A DNA stretch of 64,000 bases from NCBI RefSeq assembly GCF_905171775.1, contig NC_053501.1, positions 18,947,254 through 19,011,253 on the forward strand, given 5' to 3'. The position numbers were made by a program, and so were the translations under genes. The number at the start of each line of letters is the position of its first letter. Positions within the stretch are counted from its first letter, which is position 1. This DNA comes from Rana temporaria (Eukaryota; Chordata; Amphibia; Anura; Ranidae). The notes under the pieces were generated by a model. It did not search any database. It saw only the letters and a program-made list of their open reading frames with translations, and had not been told where the DNA came from. Shown here in pieces: positions 1-11,990 of the stretch.

Positions 1-345
1 AGATCAAATGTGTCAATACAAATAACTTTTTAATCTTTTCTCAAGCTGTTAAAGCCTAAAGAAGGAAACTATATAAAATGGCATGCTGTTTTCCATACCT
101 ACATATCTTTACTAAAATGGAAAATGTAAAAGAACAGCCATTCTGGGGTTTTAAAAGTAGAAAATGTACAACTGGGTTTGTTGTCACGAATTGTGAACAT
201 CCTTGAAATATAATATAATTTAATAAATAAATATAATAATTTTTTTATCTTGATATCTGAAACATGTTGAATAATAGAGCTGAGGGGGAAAATTATATAT
301 GGAGCATTTTAAAGGTGATCTAAAGCCAAAGCCTTTTTTTTTGTC
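1..345. other. No gene recognised
   Basis: AT-rich sequence with short A and T runs. No reading frame resembles a known domain and no repeat terminus was seen before the MITE that starts at 348. Confidence 0.5.
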
Positions 346-347
346 TA

Positions 348-766
348 ATGCCGCATACACACGATCGGTTAAACCGATGAGAATGGTTTGATGGATCGTT
401 TTCATCGGTCAAAACCGATCGTGTGTGGGCGCCATCGGTTAGTTAACCATCGGTTAAAAGAAAGGCAGCTTGTTTTAAAATTAACCGATGGATTCCTAAC
501 CGATAGGACAAAACCAATCGTTGGTAGGCACGACGATCGGTTAAAAATCCACGCATGCTCAGAATCAAGTTGACGCATGCTTGGAAGCATTGAACTTTGT
601 TCTTTAAAGCACGTCGTTGTGTTTCACGTCACCACGTTCTGACACCACGTACGTCACCACGTTCTGTGTAGGCGCGACGGACCATCAGTCAGCTTCATCG
701 GTTAACCGATGGAAACGGTCCATCGGTCCGTTCTCATCGGATGGACTGATCGCGTGTACGCGGCAT
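348..766. mobile_element. TA-family MITE, copy 1
   Basis: Terminal inverted repeats ATGCCGCATACACACGAT and ATCGCGTGTACGCGGCAT are flanked on both sides by TA (346-347 and 767-768). The interior is rich in inverted copies of CGATCGGTTAACC-like words and contains the block CGCATGCTCAGAATCAAG near 550, which recurs in other copies of the family. It has no coding capacity. A TA duplication fits mobilisation by a Tc1/mariner-like transposase, but that is inferred from the target site only. Confidence 0.8.
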
Positions 767-937
767 TAGTGGTGAGGGGTTATTCCCCAACAGCAGAGAC
801 GCAGTCTGTCACTGGGACTTAAAGCCCAACTTCAGGTTTCTTGAGACTTTGAATAAATAGTTTATTTGGGGCAGGCTGGTCCAAACAAAACTATTTATTT
901 CATTAACAGATGCACTCACTGGAAACATTGAATAAAC

Positions 938-1210
938 CAGGGTTTTTCAACTAAGGGTTCCTCCAGGAGGTTGTTGAGGGTTCCTTGAGCAATGAACAAT
1001 TTCTGCAGCTCAGATAAGATCCCACCAACATCATTGATCTTCTTAGGGGGTCATTATTCCCAATAACCACAAGTGTAACGAGCATTCTTCCCATTGACCA
1101 TTACACTAATGTATCATGAGTTGTAAACATAGTCATTATTAGTAGGGGTTCCCAAAAATCGGAAAGTTATTTCAAAAGTTCATTGGTGTTGAAAAGGTTG
1201 AGAAAGGCTG
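938..1210. mobile_element. hAT-type MITE
   Basis: The left end CAGGGTTTTTCAACTAAGG and right end GGTTGAGAAAGGCTG form imperfect terminal inverted repeats of the CAGGGGTTCTCAAC kind that is common in hAT/Charlie-like MITEs. The flanking octamers GAATAAAC (930-937) and GTATAGAC (1211-1218) match at 6 of 8 positions, which fits a decayed 8-bp target duplication. Non-coding. Confidence 0.7.
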
Positions 1211-1218
1211 GTATAGAC

Positions 1219-2940
1219 TGTATGTAGCCTCAGTTACATACAGATCTGTGCTCTAGCAGTGGGACGAAGACTTCTGCTACTGGGACAAAAAGCTGGAACT
1301 ATGCTTTAAACTAAGGGAAAATACAAATGTTTGAGTTGTCACTAAAAGGGCAATCTTCCAGAGGGGGCACTTGTTTCACTTGTTTATGTGTCAGCTACAT
1401 AAGAAACAATTTCTCTTACTTTGTAAATATTGGTATTGCTTTGCGTTGCATCCACCAGGACAGGAAGCAAAAGGAAAGAAGGAACATTTTTTTTTTTACA
1501 AATACCTCACCTCACTATAAATTTTACAAAGCGACATTTGTCAAATAGACATGAAAGTTGACATTTTCTTTCATGTCCATTTCTATCATGACAGAAAATA
1601 AGGAGCAAACCGACAGCAAAAAAAATGGAACCAAGCCCTTCCTTATACCAATCTAAATACCTTCCACCAAAAATAGCTGTATAGTTTTTACTACCCTTCC
1701 CATCAGTGCCAGATTAAGAAAAATATGCCACAAAACACATTCACTTACAAACAAGCTAACCTACCTTTTCATTGCTGACTGACAATTTTGCTATGGACAC
1801 ACGAAGATGCCAGGTTGTGGCTTGTAAACTGGAAAAACAAACCATGCTGCCCAAACCTTAGTTTAAAGCAGATAAGGATGAAGATCAGTGCAGACGGCAA
1901 GCCAACCCAAATTAAGGTTGCGGTATGTCAAGACATTAGCTCCAAGGTCTACAAAACGATGTCTGTTTATAATTGAAGGGGTGACAATAGAACTTACACT
2001 TCACATAGATTCATCTAGGACTGACAAGAGGGAAGTGAAATTTTTCTCTGGTTAACACTCAAAGTTTACATCCATGGTAGGAAGCAATCACTGACACCTA
2101 AATATGAGTTAGAATACTGTATGAACTTTGATCACACCTTGGAGTCCTCTTCAGTTTTTCTAATTAAACATCCCCTTATAATAGCAAAGATTATTTTAAA
2201 AACCTGTCACAGAATGCCCACCGAACCATTTGTTTTTACATGTTTTATTTGTTTTCTTAAAGCACAGTTGCAAAATGAAAACACTGAGTTTGGGAGTCCC
2301 TAAAAAACACCAAATGAAAATTTAAGAAAATACTTAGCCCAGGACTTGGGCTTCCGGGAGCACATTTATGCAGTATTGTGACTACCTAGCTTTCCCAGGA
2401 TGCAGCGGTGAGGAACATGATGTCACTAGCACCTTCAGGAAGAGGCCAGAAGCTAGAGTTTAATGTAAAACTTGACTTTTTTTTTTTAAATGGCTTATAT
2501 AGTATTTTTATTTGTGGGGTGAGAGGACATGAATTTTCTTTATCTACTTCAGTTATTTCTAAATTCACCTCTGAATGTTACCACAGCATGTTTCCAGAAA
2601 CTCAAGGAGACAATTCATTTTGTGTGGTTCTTTGAGAGCACCAGGAGCCAACAAATATCGTCTTCAAAAACACCACACCCCATTGAAAAAGAGACCATCT
2701 GTATGGGCTTTAACACAAAAGGCAAAGGAGATTCAACCTTACAATTACACCCAGAAGAACTTTCACATATTAGCAAATTTGGAGGCAACTTGGAGACCCG
2801 AAACTCCAGGGCATCCAACCATCCCAAAAAGCAAATAGGACAACAAGGCATGTATTGTTCAAATCCAATATGGAAATTAAACACTACTACCTTTATAATT
2901 CACAGATCCAACCCGATGCTCAGACTGTCAATGCCTTTGC
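1219..2940. other. No gene recognised
   Basis: About 1.7 kb of AT-rich sequence. Several open frames of 60-150 codons occur around 2.4-3.0 kb, but they overlap on both strands, show no recognisable domain and have no splice context I can defend. Confidence 0.4.
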
Positions 2941-3166
2941 AATGCATAAACAAGAGGAATAGTTGGCAGCTGGGGTAAAAGCTGTCTTCCTTTATTGATT
3001 TACAGCTGTAAAAGCAGCCAGCTCATTTCGGTCATCAGGCCTTAGTCAAGACTAAGGCCTGACGGCCAAAATGAGTTGGCTGTTTTTACAGTTGTAATTC
3101 AATAAAGGAAGACAGCTTTTTGCATTTACCCCAGGTGCCGACTATTCCTCTTGTGAATTATGCATT
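2941..3166. repeat. Fold-back (palindromic) element
   Basis: Two arms of about 105 bp are inverted copies of each other around a centre near 3050 (CCTTAGTCAAGACTAAGG). The outer ends carry AATGCATAAACAAGAGGAAT and its imperfect complement. Arms differ by scattered substitutions and small indels, so it is not recent. The motif CATTTCGGTCATCAGGCC resembles a block present in other ranid-type repeats. Non-coding MITE-like hairpin. Confidence 0.7.
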
Positions 3167-4541
3167 CCAAACTTCCACGAAATATGTACAATCTGTCATT
3201 GCTGACAGTTCCTAAAATTGCGAACTCAGGTTCAGTCACCTGGACTTTGCTACCCTGACCAAGTATGTGTATATGAAAGATGGAACTCCCTACTTGCATA
3301 CTTTTTCCAGGTGAGTGAGCTTGTGAAAGACAGTTACATTGAAATCTACAGTGTCTTTGAATGTCAATTCCCAGTTGTCAGGTCAGCTGCTCTTCCATCT
3401 CTAGTAACAATGTAGAAATATATAGATACAGTAGAAACTTTGAAAGCAGCATTGTATACATGCATGTATATATGTGTACACCATTACTGAACTAAAGAAG
3501 AAAGAACAGTCAGCAGGGACGCCATGATTGGAGGGGATGGAGAAGCTGCAGAAGATTCACAGAGATGAAACAAATCCTCCCACATAGGTTTTACATGTAT
3601 ATCTGCTGTCTTTCACTTTCTACACTATTTAGAAAGTGCAGATCGTGTTAGAAATCTTTCTTCGTCTTCCAGCAGTGGGTGGGGAGTCTGGGCTTACACT
3701 GTGCGAGAGCTGATTGGAGGAAAAGGACACACGCCCTCCATATAAGCAGAGGAATGAAGGAACATGCAGTCTGAATAGACAAGCTCTCTGCTTATCCATC
3801 TTTAAGCTCCCTCCGAGACACACATTTTCAGCTGCTGTTATCTCTTGTGTCGGAGAACTTGTCAGAAGTTATTATGCTGGTAACAGAGGAACGGAGCAGC
3901 AGAAAGACATGGCACTTAGAGCTTTGGAAAGAGATAAGTGTACTTAGGTCAGATTTCATGAATGGAGCTTACAACCACTTTAATTATCCAATCATGTGTA
4001 GATGAAATAAGTAAACATAATTTTTCTTTTTATGTGATTGACCTTATTTCAACTAAGTTTCAAAGTAGACAATATTGACAAGGTTTTTGTCCAAACTGCT
4101 TGTTAAAAAAATTGAAATATCGAAGTAGAGTTTGGACTATTTACTTATTGGAAGAGAAATATATTAGAACACACAACTTTCCAAAATACAAAAACATGAA
4201 ACTACAACTGTAACGGAAAGATTATATCTTAGAATGATTAATGGAAATGGTTATTGGGTCTGTACTATTCCTTATACCTGTTTGTACTGAGTACTTTCTG
4301 TTCTAATGTATCAAGTTGTTGATGATTGCTTTAATGCTTTATCAAATAGATGTAAGATTTTTTATAAATCTTTATAAATTCAGATCTAAGTCAGGCATCA
4401 AATAATTGTTATGACCTTCTGTAGCACAGGACATTGTTGGGTTCAAGCTCTCTGGAAAATAATGGCTAATATGAATACATTTTGCCGGTGATGGAAAATG
4501 CATGATATGTACCCAATGTGAATGAGCCTTCTATGTCAGCA
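3167..4541. other. No gene; one TTAA-repeat terminus inside
   Basis: Mostly unique AT-rich sequence. At 3963-3983 the sequence GGAGCTTACAACCACTTTAA looks like the right terminus of a TTAA-flanked repeat (AGTGGTTGTAAGC read inward). A matching left terminus was not found upstream, so only the end is claimed. Confidence 0.4.
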
Positions 4542-4549
4542 ATGGCCAA

Positions 4550-5116
4550 TAGACTTGTGCAATTCGTTTAGTTAAATTCATTTTTTTTTAAGAATTCCGA
4601 CAAATTCATTAATTTGGAAATATCAGAATTAATGAAAACCCGTTTAACACATTTTTCAGAATATTTAAAAATACATAAAGTCTGAAATCCGAAATACTAA
4701 TAATAACTTAACCATTACTAACTATTAAATTATAGGTATGGGAATTTCCTTTCAAATTTGGCTGTTCGTGAACGTAATGAGTGCAAATTTATCCGAAGTT
4801 ACGAATTATCCAAAAACTTTTTTTTATTATCAATAATTCATTCTGTTCCATTTGTTTAGATGCGGCATTCGTTATTTAGGAGAATTCCTAACTTCGGATA
4901 AATTTGTGTTCGTTACGTTTACTAACAGCCAAATTTGAAAGGAAATTCCAATACCTATACATTTAATAGCTCCTTACTATTAGTTGGTTATTCTTTCAGA
5001 TTTTCGTATTGTCTTTCTTATTTTCGGATTTTGACATTTTTGAATTTATGAATTGCGATCATAACAAATGACAAAAAAAAAAAAAAAAAGATATTTATCA
5101 GCAGTGCACGTTTCTA
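4550..5116. mobile_element. hAT-type non-autonomous element, exact 8-bp duplication
   Basis: The octamer ATGGCCAA stands on both sides (4542-4549 and 5117-5124). The ends TAGACTTGTGCA and TGCACGTTTCTA form short imperfect terminal inverted repeats. Inside, two arms of about 90 bp (near 4721-4812 and 4885-4985) are inverted copies centred on an AT-rich spacer. The features fit a hAT-superfamily MITE. Non-coding. Confidence 0.8.
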
Positions 5117-5142
5117 ATGGCCAATACATTTTTTGAGATTAT

Positions 5143-5786
5143 GGGCCAGATTCACAAAGTATCTACGTGGCTGATTCATAGAATCAGTTACGCATAGATA
5201 TCCCTAAGATCCGACAGGTGTAATTGTTTTACACTGTCGGATCTTAGGATGCAGTACCGCGGCCGCCGCTGGGGGGAGTTCGCGTCGTAAACCAGCGTCG
5301 GGTATGCAAATTAGGAGTTACGGCGATCCACGACGGTTTTTCGTGTTCGATACGTCGCCGCTAGTCTAGTTTCCCGTCGCAAAGTTAGTCGTCGTTTTTG
5401 GTGCCTTAACTTTACACAGCACACGTATGTGCTGTATAAAGTATGGCCGTCGTTCCCGCGTCGAATTTAAAAAATTCACGTAGTTTGCGTAAGACGTCCG
5501 GGAATACGGAAGTACGCTACGCACGTCGCCGATCGAAAAAATTACGTCAGTTCGCGCAAAGCACGGCGGGAATTTCGAAACGGAGCATGCGCAGTAGGTC
5601 CGGCGCAGGAGCGCGCATAATTTAAATGGTACACGCCCCTTTAAATTACGCGGGCTTACGCCGGAGGCCGCCAGCGTAGGTTTTCATTGCAAGTGCTTTG
5701 TGAATCAGGCACTTGCGATGAAAACTTGCGGCGGTGTAACGTATCTACGATACGTTACGCCGCCGCAGTTCTACGTGAATCTGGCC
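5143..5786 (+). mobile_element. GATTC-family MITE, copy A
   Basis: Ends GGGCCAGATTCACAAAG and CTACGTGAATCTGGCC are inverted repeats. The interior is CpG-rich and contains the family core GTATGGCCGTCGTTCCCGCG at about 5442-5461, a GCATGCGCAGT block near 5586, and paired palindromes such as CGTATCTACGATACG. Short A/T-rich flanks (TAT and ATA) are compatible with a 3-bp duplication as made by PIF/Harbinger transposases, but this is not decisive. It belongs to the same subfamily as the inverted copy at 44449. Non-coding. Confidence 0.8.
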
Positions 5787-5965
5787 ATATGTTTCTAAGA
5801 GAAAAGTGTTCCTTTAAGGCTACATGGTCATAAGAATTGTATTGTTCATGTAAGCACCTCATGAATTTTCTGACACGAATGTTCCAGCGTAAATGATCAC
5901 TAAAATGCATGCATTTAAAGACGTGTCTAAACTTTAAATGCATAAAATTTAAAATATAAACTTAA

Positions 5966-6405
5966 AGTGGAGTTTCCATCCCAAATTTGTTTTCATTATT
6001 GTGCTCATTAGACCTAAAAAAGAAAAAAAAGGGAAAAAAAATTATTTTTACTCATCTGGAAATGCCTGTTGCTATGCGGTCACACAAAATCTGCCTTTGA
6101 AACCACCTAGGATTCTGACATCGTCTCCCTCTAATGCTCCTGGGAAATGTGTGTCATCATTTACCAGGATGCAGTGCGCTACCCAATTATCACTCCCCAT
6201 CCAAGACTTCCAGGAATTAAGTGCTTGTGGGCTTCACAATGCCCACAAGCAAAATGACAACGGTGTGGACATAGTTTTATAAACTATCTTTTTTGAATAA
6301 CTATGCGGAGCATTGTAAAAAAGTAAGTGACCGGATTAATATTATAAAAACGCATGATGAAATGACATACATTTAAAAAATGCTAATTGTGGTTGGAACC
6401 CCGCT
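5966..6405. mobile_element. TTAA-flanked MITE (T1 family)
   Basis: TTAA stands on both sides (5962-5965 and 6406-6409). The ends AGTGGAGTTTCCATCCCAA and TGGTTGGAACCCCGCT are imperfect inverted repeats. TTAA duplication is characteristic of piggyBac-type and some Kolobok transposases. An open frame at 6001-6282 lies inside and is taken as fortuitous. Confidence 0.75.
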
Positions 6406-6409
6406 TTAA

Positions 6410-6730
6410 ATTTAAATGTATAAAATTGTAGTTCTATATCCTGCTGCTTTGCCTTCAAATCCAGAATGCACTTTTTACGTCAATGCATGGTTTTACATCT
6501 GCATGCATCTAAAATGCAAATTTTCATGCATAGATTTTTCATTCTTTGGTTATCTACTGTAGTTGAATACAGAACACATTCACACACATGCATGGTGTAA
6601 ATGTAGCATTGAATTGCTTTTTTTTTACAATTGTGTGCATGTACGTAAAGGGAGTCTGTAGGGGAAGTGCTAACTGCCAAAAAATAGGTGAAATCATGAG
6701 AACGGACACCTAAGGCATCTGCTCACACCC
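6410..6730. other. No gene recognised
   Basis: AT-rich spacer between two MITEs with no repeat structure or coding signal that I can support. Confidence 0.4.
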
Positions 6731-6732
6731 CA

Positions 6733-7098
6733 AACGCCCGTACACACTATCGGAAATTCCAACAGCAAAAGTCCGATGTGAGTTTTGAACAGAAATTCCG
6801 AACGTGTGTATGCTCCATTGGACTTTTGCTGTCGGAATTTCCGCCAACAGATTGAGAGCTGGAAAATCCGATCGTCTGTAGCAATACCGATGCGCAAAAT
6901 TCCGACGCATGCTCGGAAGCATTGAACTTTATTTTCTCGGCTCATGGTAGTGTTGTACATCACCGCGTTCTTGACAGACGAAAGTTAAAAAACACTTTTG
7001 TGTGACTGTGTGTATGCAAGCCAAGCTTGAGCGTAATTCTGTCGGAAAAACCATCCAAGGTTTTTACGATGGAAAATTTGATCATGTGTACGCGGCAT
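6733..7098. mobile_element. TA-family MITE, copy 2
   Basis: The right end GTGTACGCGGCAT is followed by TG, a probable mutated TA. The left end begins with GCCCGTACACACTATCGG. The interior carries the shared block CGCATGCTCGGAAGCATTG near 6905. The palindromic words are GGAAATTCC-like rather than the CGGTTAACC-like words of copy 1, so this is another subfamily. Non-coding. Confidence 0.75.
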
Positions 7099-7961
7099 TG
7101 GATGACTGTTCACTGCATTTCTGAAAACCCTAAGGCACAAATAGCAACCGCCACAGCTTGGTAAGGTTTCGACCTGTCCCTTTCCTACCTTCCTAACCTT
7201 GGTATTGGCTTTACTAGGTAATAGGAAGATACATAAGATGGGGAAGTTGGGTCAGAAGAGCAGCCAAGGTGGTGTACTTTCTATCACCATTGTGCAATTT
7301 ATGAAATCTAAAGCATAGTGAAGATAATCTATGGATGTGAGTAAGCACAACAGTATGAAGAGCCATTTTGGAAGCCGATATCCCTGATATGTTCCCCTTA
7401 AATAAGTCTACAAATTTACAAGCTTTGATTCTCAGCTTTAAACTTTCATATTCTTCTATAGCATTGTGTTTATATGGTCTCTGCAAATACACTATTTGCC
7501 ATTCCTCAGCTATTTGCTCAATCACTTTGTATCATTCCTTCTTTTCATTTCTTGTGCTAATGTCTTTTTACTTCTCGGGCCCTGCAGGTTGGAAATATAT
7601 TACTTGACTTCCCTTCATGCAGAATATTTTAATGATTTCTCTACCTAGTGGTAGTATGTGTCCTTTTGCTTGCGTTTTGCTAAAGGGAATGCGCTGTACT
7701 CATTAACTGCAATACACAAGCATAAAGTTTATTCATTTAGTCCTGCATAAAGATGTAAAGAGACAGTCTCTGTTCTTATACTATATTCTCCCCTTTTCAT
7801 TGCTTATATTGCTTAATATGGTACTTGCAGGCTAAAGGGGAAAAAGTAGAAAATGACGAGTTTAGTTTAACCTTGCAGCAACCTTTGTTAATGTGCCAAC
7901 TCACGTGTGCTAAATTAGGCACAATATGGAGAATCAAGCAATAGTATATTTAGTCTAAAAG
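7099..7961. other. No gene recognised
   Basis: Unique-looking AT-rich sequence. The open frame on the minus strand at 7214-7525 (103 codons) has no domain that I recognise. Confidence 0.4.
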
Positions 7962-8118
7962 TAGTGGTCTCCAAACTGCGGCCCTGGGGCCAGATGTGGC
8001 ACTTTGCTTGCCTTTATCTGGCCCTTGAGACATTTTTCCTGCCACTGACATCAAAAATTGGGCACAATTCCTTCCACGGTCACCAACAATGGGACATCAT
8101 TTTTTCTACAGACAACAA
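7962..8118. mobile_element. hAT-like repeat, left portion
   Basis: TAGTGGTCTCCAAACTGCGG followed by a GGCCCTGGGGCCAGATGTGG stretch is the usual left end of a vertebrate hAT-derived repeat (CAGTGGTCTCCAAAC type). It runs directly into a fragment of the T3 family and no right terminus or duplication is visible, so the copy is truncated. Confidence 0.6.
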
Positions 8119-8210
8119 AAATGGGGCCAGGTGCGTCAGCGAGGGACCCAAGAAGAGGAGGATCTGGGCTGTGCTGTGTAACACCACTGCACAGAGGAGG
8201 CATGTATAAT
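8119..8210 (+). repeat. T3-family fragment
   Basis: The stretch with GAGGGACCCAAGAAGAGG and CCACTGCACAGAGGAGG matches the right half of the elements at 36655-37075 and 59278-59705. Only about 90 bp are present. Confidence 0.65.
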
Positions 8211-9018
8211 TTTTGTTGTTTAAAAACAACAGACAAGAATTTAATATAACTTTATTGTAGCCTAATAAAGATATTGGAACTTGGAATGTATCGAGTTGCC
8301 AACTATATTTCTTCCAAGAATTGATGCCTTGAGAGCACACACTCCAGTCATAAGCACTGGCCCTCAGCAATCTATGCGCTAACAGACCAGTTGAGCTTGG
8401 GTAACGTTTTTTCACTTTATATTATAAGAGGTGCTCTCCATGTGAACCCTTCACCTTACCTACTGGGTGTATTCTCACCTTTACTATCCAACCCTCATTA
8501 CAAAAGGTCAAATAACGTGCCTTTAAATAATGAACCAGGTACTAAGGCTCCCCACTAAACACCACCAGCAGAGATCGATTCCTCTCAAAAATGAACTCTC
8601 ATTTTGTAATCTCAAGCTTCACATCAAACACCTCCAGCAGAGATGGATCCATCTCCACAATGAACTCCCAGCTTGCAGTTACAGGATTACTAGATGGAAA
8701 GGTCAAGGTCAGTGATTCACACAAGTCAGGCTCAGGTAAAACAAAATTGAGAATATAGTGCTCACTGCTGTATTTAATAAAAAAATATAATTACCACAAA
8801 TATTGCACTCACATTCTCTGAATATAAGCACTGCAAGTAAAGAGCAAAGTGCTAGCTGCCCACCGTATGCCTCTTATTCAAAACCTCTATGTTCATCTAA
8901 GATTGCAAGACTCCTCCGATTGTGACAAGGATCGGGCCATTGGTCAGTGCCACTTACACCATCTCACCAAATAGCCATCCCTCTTTAACCATTTGCTGCT
9001 CTGGTAATGCAACCCTTA
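8211..9018. other. No gene recognised
   Basis: AT-rich sequence. Near 8548-8680 the word CCACCAGCAGAGATCGATTC and a related copy some 70 bp later (CACCTCCAGCAGAGATGG) suggest a weak local duplication. No coding signal. Confidence 0.4.
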
Positions 9019-9022
9019 TTAA

Positions 9023-9440
9023 AGTGGTTGTAAACCCAGAATCCGGCTCCTACCTTTTCCGAATGTACAGAGTCAGTGATCACTGACTCTGTCCATTCAT
9101 ATAACTGAAACATTGTAACCTGTGTTTACAATGTTTCAGTTTATGAATGAAGAGAAGCCGCTGCCTTCTCTCCTTTCATTTTCAGCGCAGCTGAGGCTGC
9201 TGAGAAAGGGACTGGGGAATCCCTAATCCCTTTCTCTGTCTCAGAGGGGAGATGTCAGAGGTCTGTTAAGACCAAAGCCCCCCAACAGGGCTGATAAAAA
9301 AAAAAAAAAAGAATTGCACTAAATAATAAAAAAATGAATTGTAAAAAAAAAAAAAAAAAAAAAAAAACACTGACACTGTCCATTCCCCCCACCCCCCTTA
9401 AAAAAATAAAGCATTGTAAAAAAAAAAAAATAATACCACT
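9023..9440 (+). mobile_element. TTAA-type repeat, left end and poly-A rich body
   Basis: TTAA at 9019-9022 is followed by AGTGGTTGTAAACCCAGA, the kind of terminus seen at other TTAA-flanked repeats here. A short palindrome CAGTGATCACTG and a longer inverted pair around GAAACATTGTAAC/GTTTACAATGTTTC follow. Several A-only runs (about 9298-9311, 9345-9366 and 9419-9430) lie at its right side. No right terminus was found, so the end coordinate is approximate. Confidence 0.5.
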
Positions 9441-9449
9441 GTCACATGA

Positions 9450-9541
9450 GATTTAAAAAAAGTATCGGTAATCGGTATCGGCGAGTACTTGATAAAAAGT
9501 ATCGGTACTTGTACTTAAAAAAATGGTATAGGGACAACCCT
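9450..9541. repeat. TATCGGTATCGG-type repeat fragment
   Basis: Short tandem-like copies of AGTATCGGTA and TATCGGCGAGTACTTG form a block that I associate with a dispersed hAT-like MITE end. No terminal repeat pair is visible. Confidence 0.4.
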
Positions 9542-10170
9542 ACCTCCAAGCCCAGTTCGCCCCATAAGACTGGTGCTACACTAACAGTGTAGCGCAAGCC
9601 GGCGGGGACTCTTTCCGTGCCGCCCCCCCTGCAAAGTGCTGCCCTAGGCCCGGGCCTTGTTGGCCTAGGCCAGGATACAGCATTGCATTTAATGAAGGTA
9701 CAACATGCTTAGAAGCCTAGGCAGTACAACGCACGTCCACCCAGACAGCCGTCCAGGTGGCATAGACCCCTGATCACCTGACTCCACCCAAATATATAGG
9801 TTCTCCCATCAGGCCAAGGGATTTAAGAAAACCCCTGCCCATTGGCTGGGATACCCCATATACCCATAATCTGACCTTGCATTACCCTTCTTGTATCTAA
9901 TGCCACCGGGTACCCGGCCACCTAGCAGCAAAAGAGAGAAGTGCAGCAATTACAGAGTGAAATCAATTGATCCTCAACAATTGGCCAAGGCTACACCTGG
10001 TAGGTGAATTTAGGAGCAACCCCGCCTAAACACCAGGGTGCTACACTTAGATGTGCCTCTTTTAATCATCAACCATGTGAGTTACTAAATGTTGTACCTT
10101 CATTAAATGTAACCATATTGCTACACTTAGAGGTGCCTCGGTTTTTTTTTTATACTCTGTTGTGACATGA
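9542..10170. other. No gene recognised
   Basis: Contains GGGCCTTGTTGGCCTAGGCC near 9651, a word pattern typical of a dispersed repeat, but the boundaries cannot be set. No coding signal. Confidence 0.35.
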
Positions 10171-10174
10171 CGCT

Positions 10175-10246
10175 ACTTGTAAATCAACTTTTGCTTGTCT
10201 TGCAAAACGCTCTCAACCAAAGTGCTCTGAAACCAAGGTTTTACTG
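10175..10246. mobile_element. Tigger/pogo-like MITE, right end
   Basis: The block ending in CAAAACGCTCTCAACCAAAG and CCAAGGTTTTACTG, followed by TA (10247-10248), reads in reverse as CAGTAAAACCTTGG, a terminus used by Tigger-like elements in vertebrates. The left end was not located. Confidence 0.5.
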
Positions 10247-10248
10247 TA

Positions 10249-11360
10249 CTTGTATGTTCACAAGCAGTTAAATATGTTTATGTCCTATTTTACTGTTCTG
10301 GCTGGCTAGCAATTTTTATGCTAAAGTAAGCAGCATAATCTAGCTGTATGGTATATCTTTCAACTTTTAGGTCACTGTGAGAAAAATATATTCTTGTAGT
10401 GATGCATGTGACCTTGAGTACATGGCTTACTTCAGCAATCAGACAAAGAAAATTCACTAATAAATGAAATTCTATAAGCCTTATAGTAGTTCATTTACAA
10501 GTTTAAACCAAAATGATTTACTAAAGGCAATCCACTTTGCACTACAAGTGCACTTGGAAGTGCAGTCGCGGTAGATTTGAAGGGGACATGCAAGGAAAAT
10601 AAGAAAAACAGCATTTTAGCTTGCACATAATTTGATGATAAAATCGGCAGCACTTCCCCTCATTTCAGAAAAATTAGAAAATAAAGAAACTGTTTGCCAT
10701 TGCATGCCTTTTATCTCGTTCGAACAATGATAATTGCACCCAATATGTAATATACTACCTTTTGTGAAAAGGACCATTAATTGTCTAGTGCAATTTGTCA
10801 CTTCCATTTAATTATGGCCCAATTAACTCCGTAATTTACAGAAGCAATGAATATTTGACCATTAAAAGAGATGCAACATAGAGAAAGACATACAAAAGCT
10901 CATACAGGCCACATAAGTCATCCAAATAAGTTGGATGATAAAGATACCATAATAAATGCAGTACATTTTCCCAATTATTTACCACAAAAAAAAAGCTCAA
11001 AAACTTTTTCTTTTAACTGAATAAAAAATATTTGATGCTGGAGAACAGTTGACTATTTTTACATTGAGAAACATTATATTATATTCCATATTAGAGGGTC
11101 ATTCTAAAAAAAGCTGAAAACAAGACCTTGAAAAGAAGAGTGAGATTGATTTACTGTTCATGGTAGCCAATCATCTTCTAACTTCAGCTTTTTCAATTGA
11201 GCTTTAACAAAAACTGGAAGCAGATTGGTTTATATGCAGAGCTGCACCAGATTTTGTAGTTTTAGTAAATCAACCCCAGTGACGGTCTTCACATTAGCGT
11301 TTATGTCCAGGCATTATTGTGGTGCTCCAGGCCACCCAACTACTAAAAATTCCTTTCAAT
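10249..11360. other. No gene recognised
   Basis: About 1.1 kb of AT-rich, apparently unique sequence. No domain, RNA or repeat terminus recognised. Confidence 0.4.
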
Positions 11361-11362
11361 CA

Positions 11363-11543
11363 AGCCCCATACACACTATCAGTTTTCCTGATGGTTTTCT
11401 CTTCAGGTTTACCAAAACCATCTAATATGAGATCAAACCTTAAGCGTTTCAATTTGAATGCAATCAGGCAGGTCCTTGTACTACATGGTTTTGGTAAACC
11501 TGAAGAGAAAACCAGCAGGAAAACTGATAGTGTGTATGGGGCT
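11363..11543. mobile_element. TA-family MITE, short palindromic copy
   Basis: AGCCCCATACACACTATCAG and its complement at the other end begin arms of about 54 bp that are nearly perfect complements (GAAGAGAAAACCATC-like words). The right flank is TA (11544-11545) and the left flank is CA, probably a mutated TA. At 181 bp this is the shortest complete copy in the window and would fold into one hairpin. Confidence 0.8.
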
Positions 11544-11545
11544 TA

Positions 11546-11982
11546 AGAGTTAGGCATTCCGGAAACACAAGCCCCAAAGTGTGCAAGCCAAACATTACAC
11601 AGTTAGGTTTTCCCCGTACTTGGAGGAACATGCGGGAGCTTCCAGAGACTGCAATGGATTGCATTAAAGAAAACTTTTGTTTTTCTATTATTTTGGTTAA
11701 AAAAATGGAATACAAAACTGGTACTCCCGGGTTACCCCATATGACCTAAATGAAGAAGATCACGTAGCTTTCACGCTACCATGAGCCTTCGAGTGTTTCA
11801 GGTCATATAAACATATAAAACATAAAATGCTATAAGCATTTACTGGAATTACATACTCATCATTAAATATGCAACCACTGGGTTTTTCAAAAACTACAAA
11901 AAAATATATAAATTCCACCCTTTAAGGGGCACTGCAAGAAAGGGAGGAGGCTAGTGTTCTTCATAATTACCCAATTTAAAGA
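11546..11982. other. No gene recognised
   Basis: Unique-looking spacer. The 83-codon minus frame at 11464-11715 starts inside the neighbouring hairpin and has no domain. Confidence 0.4.
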
Positions 11983-11990
11983 AGTTACTG

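Noticed and set aside
2840..2880. TTGTTCAAATCC as a possible tRNA T-arm
   Set aside because: No matching acceptor stem, D-arm or anticodon arm could be placed around it. No tRNA gene was found elsewhere either.
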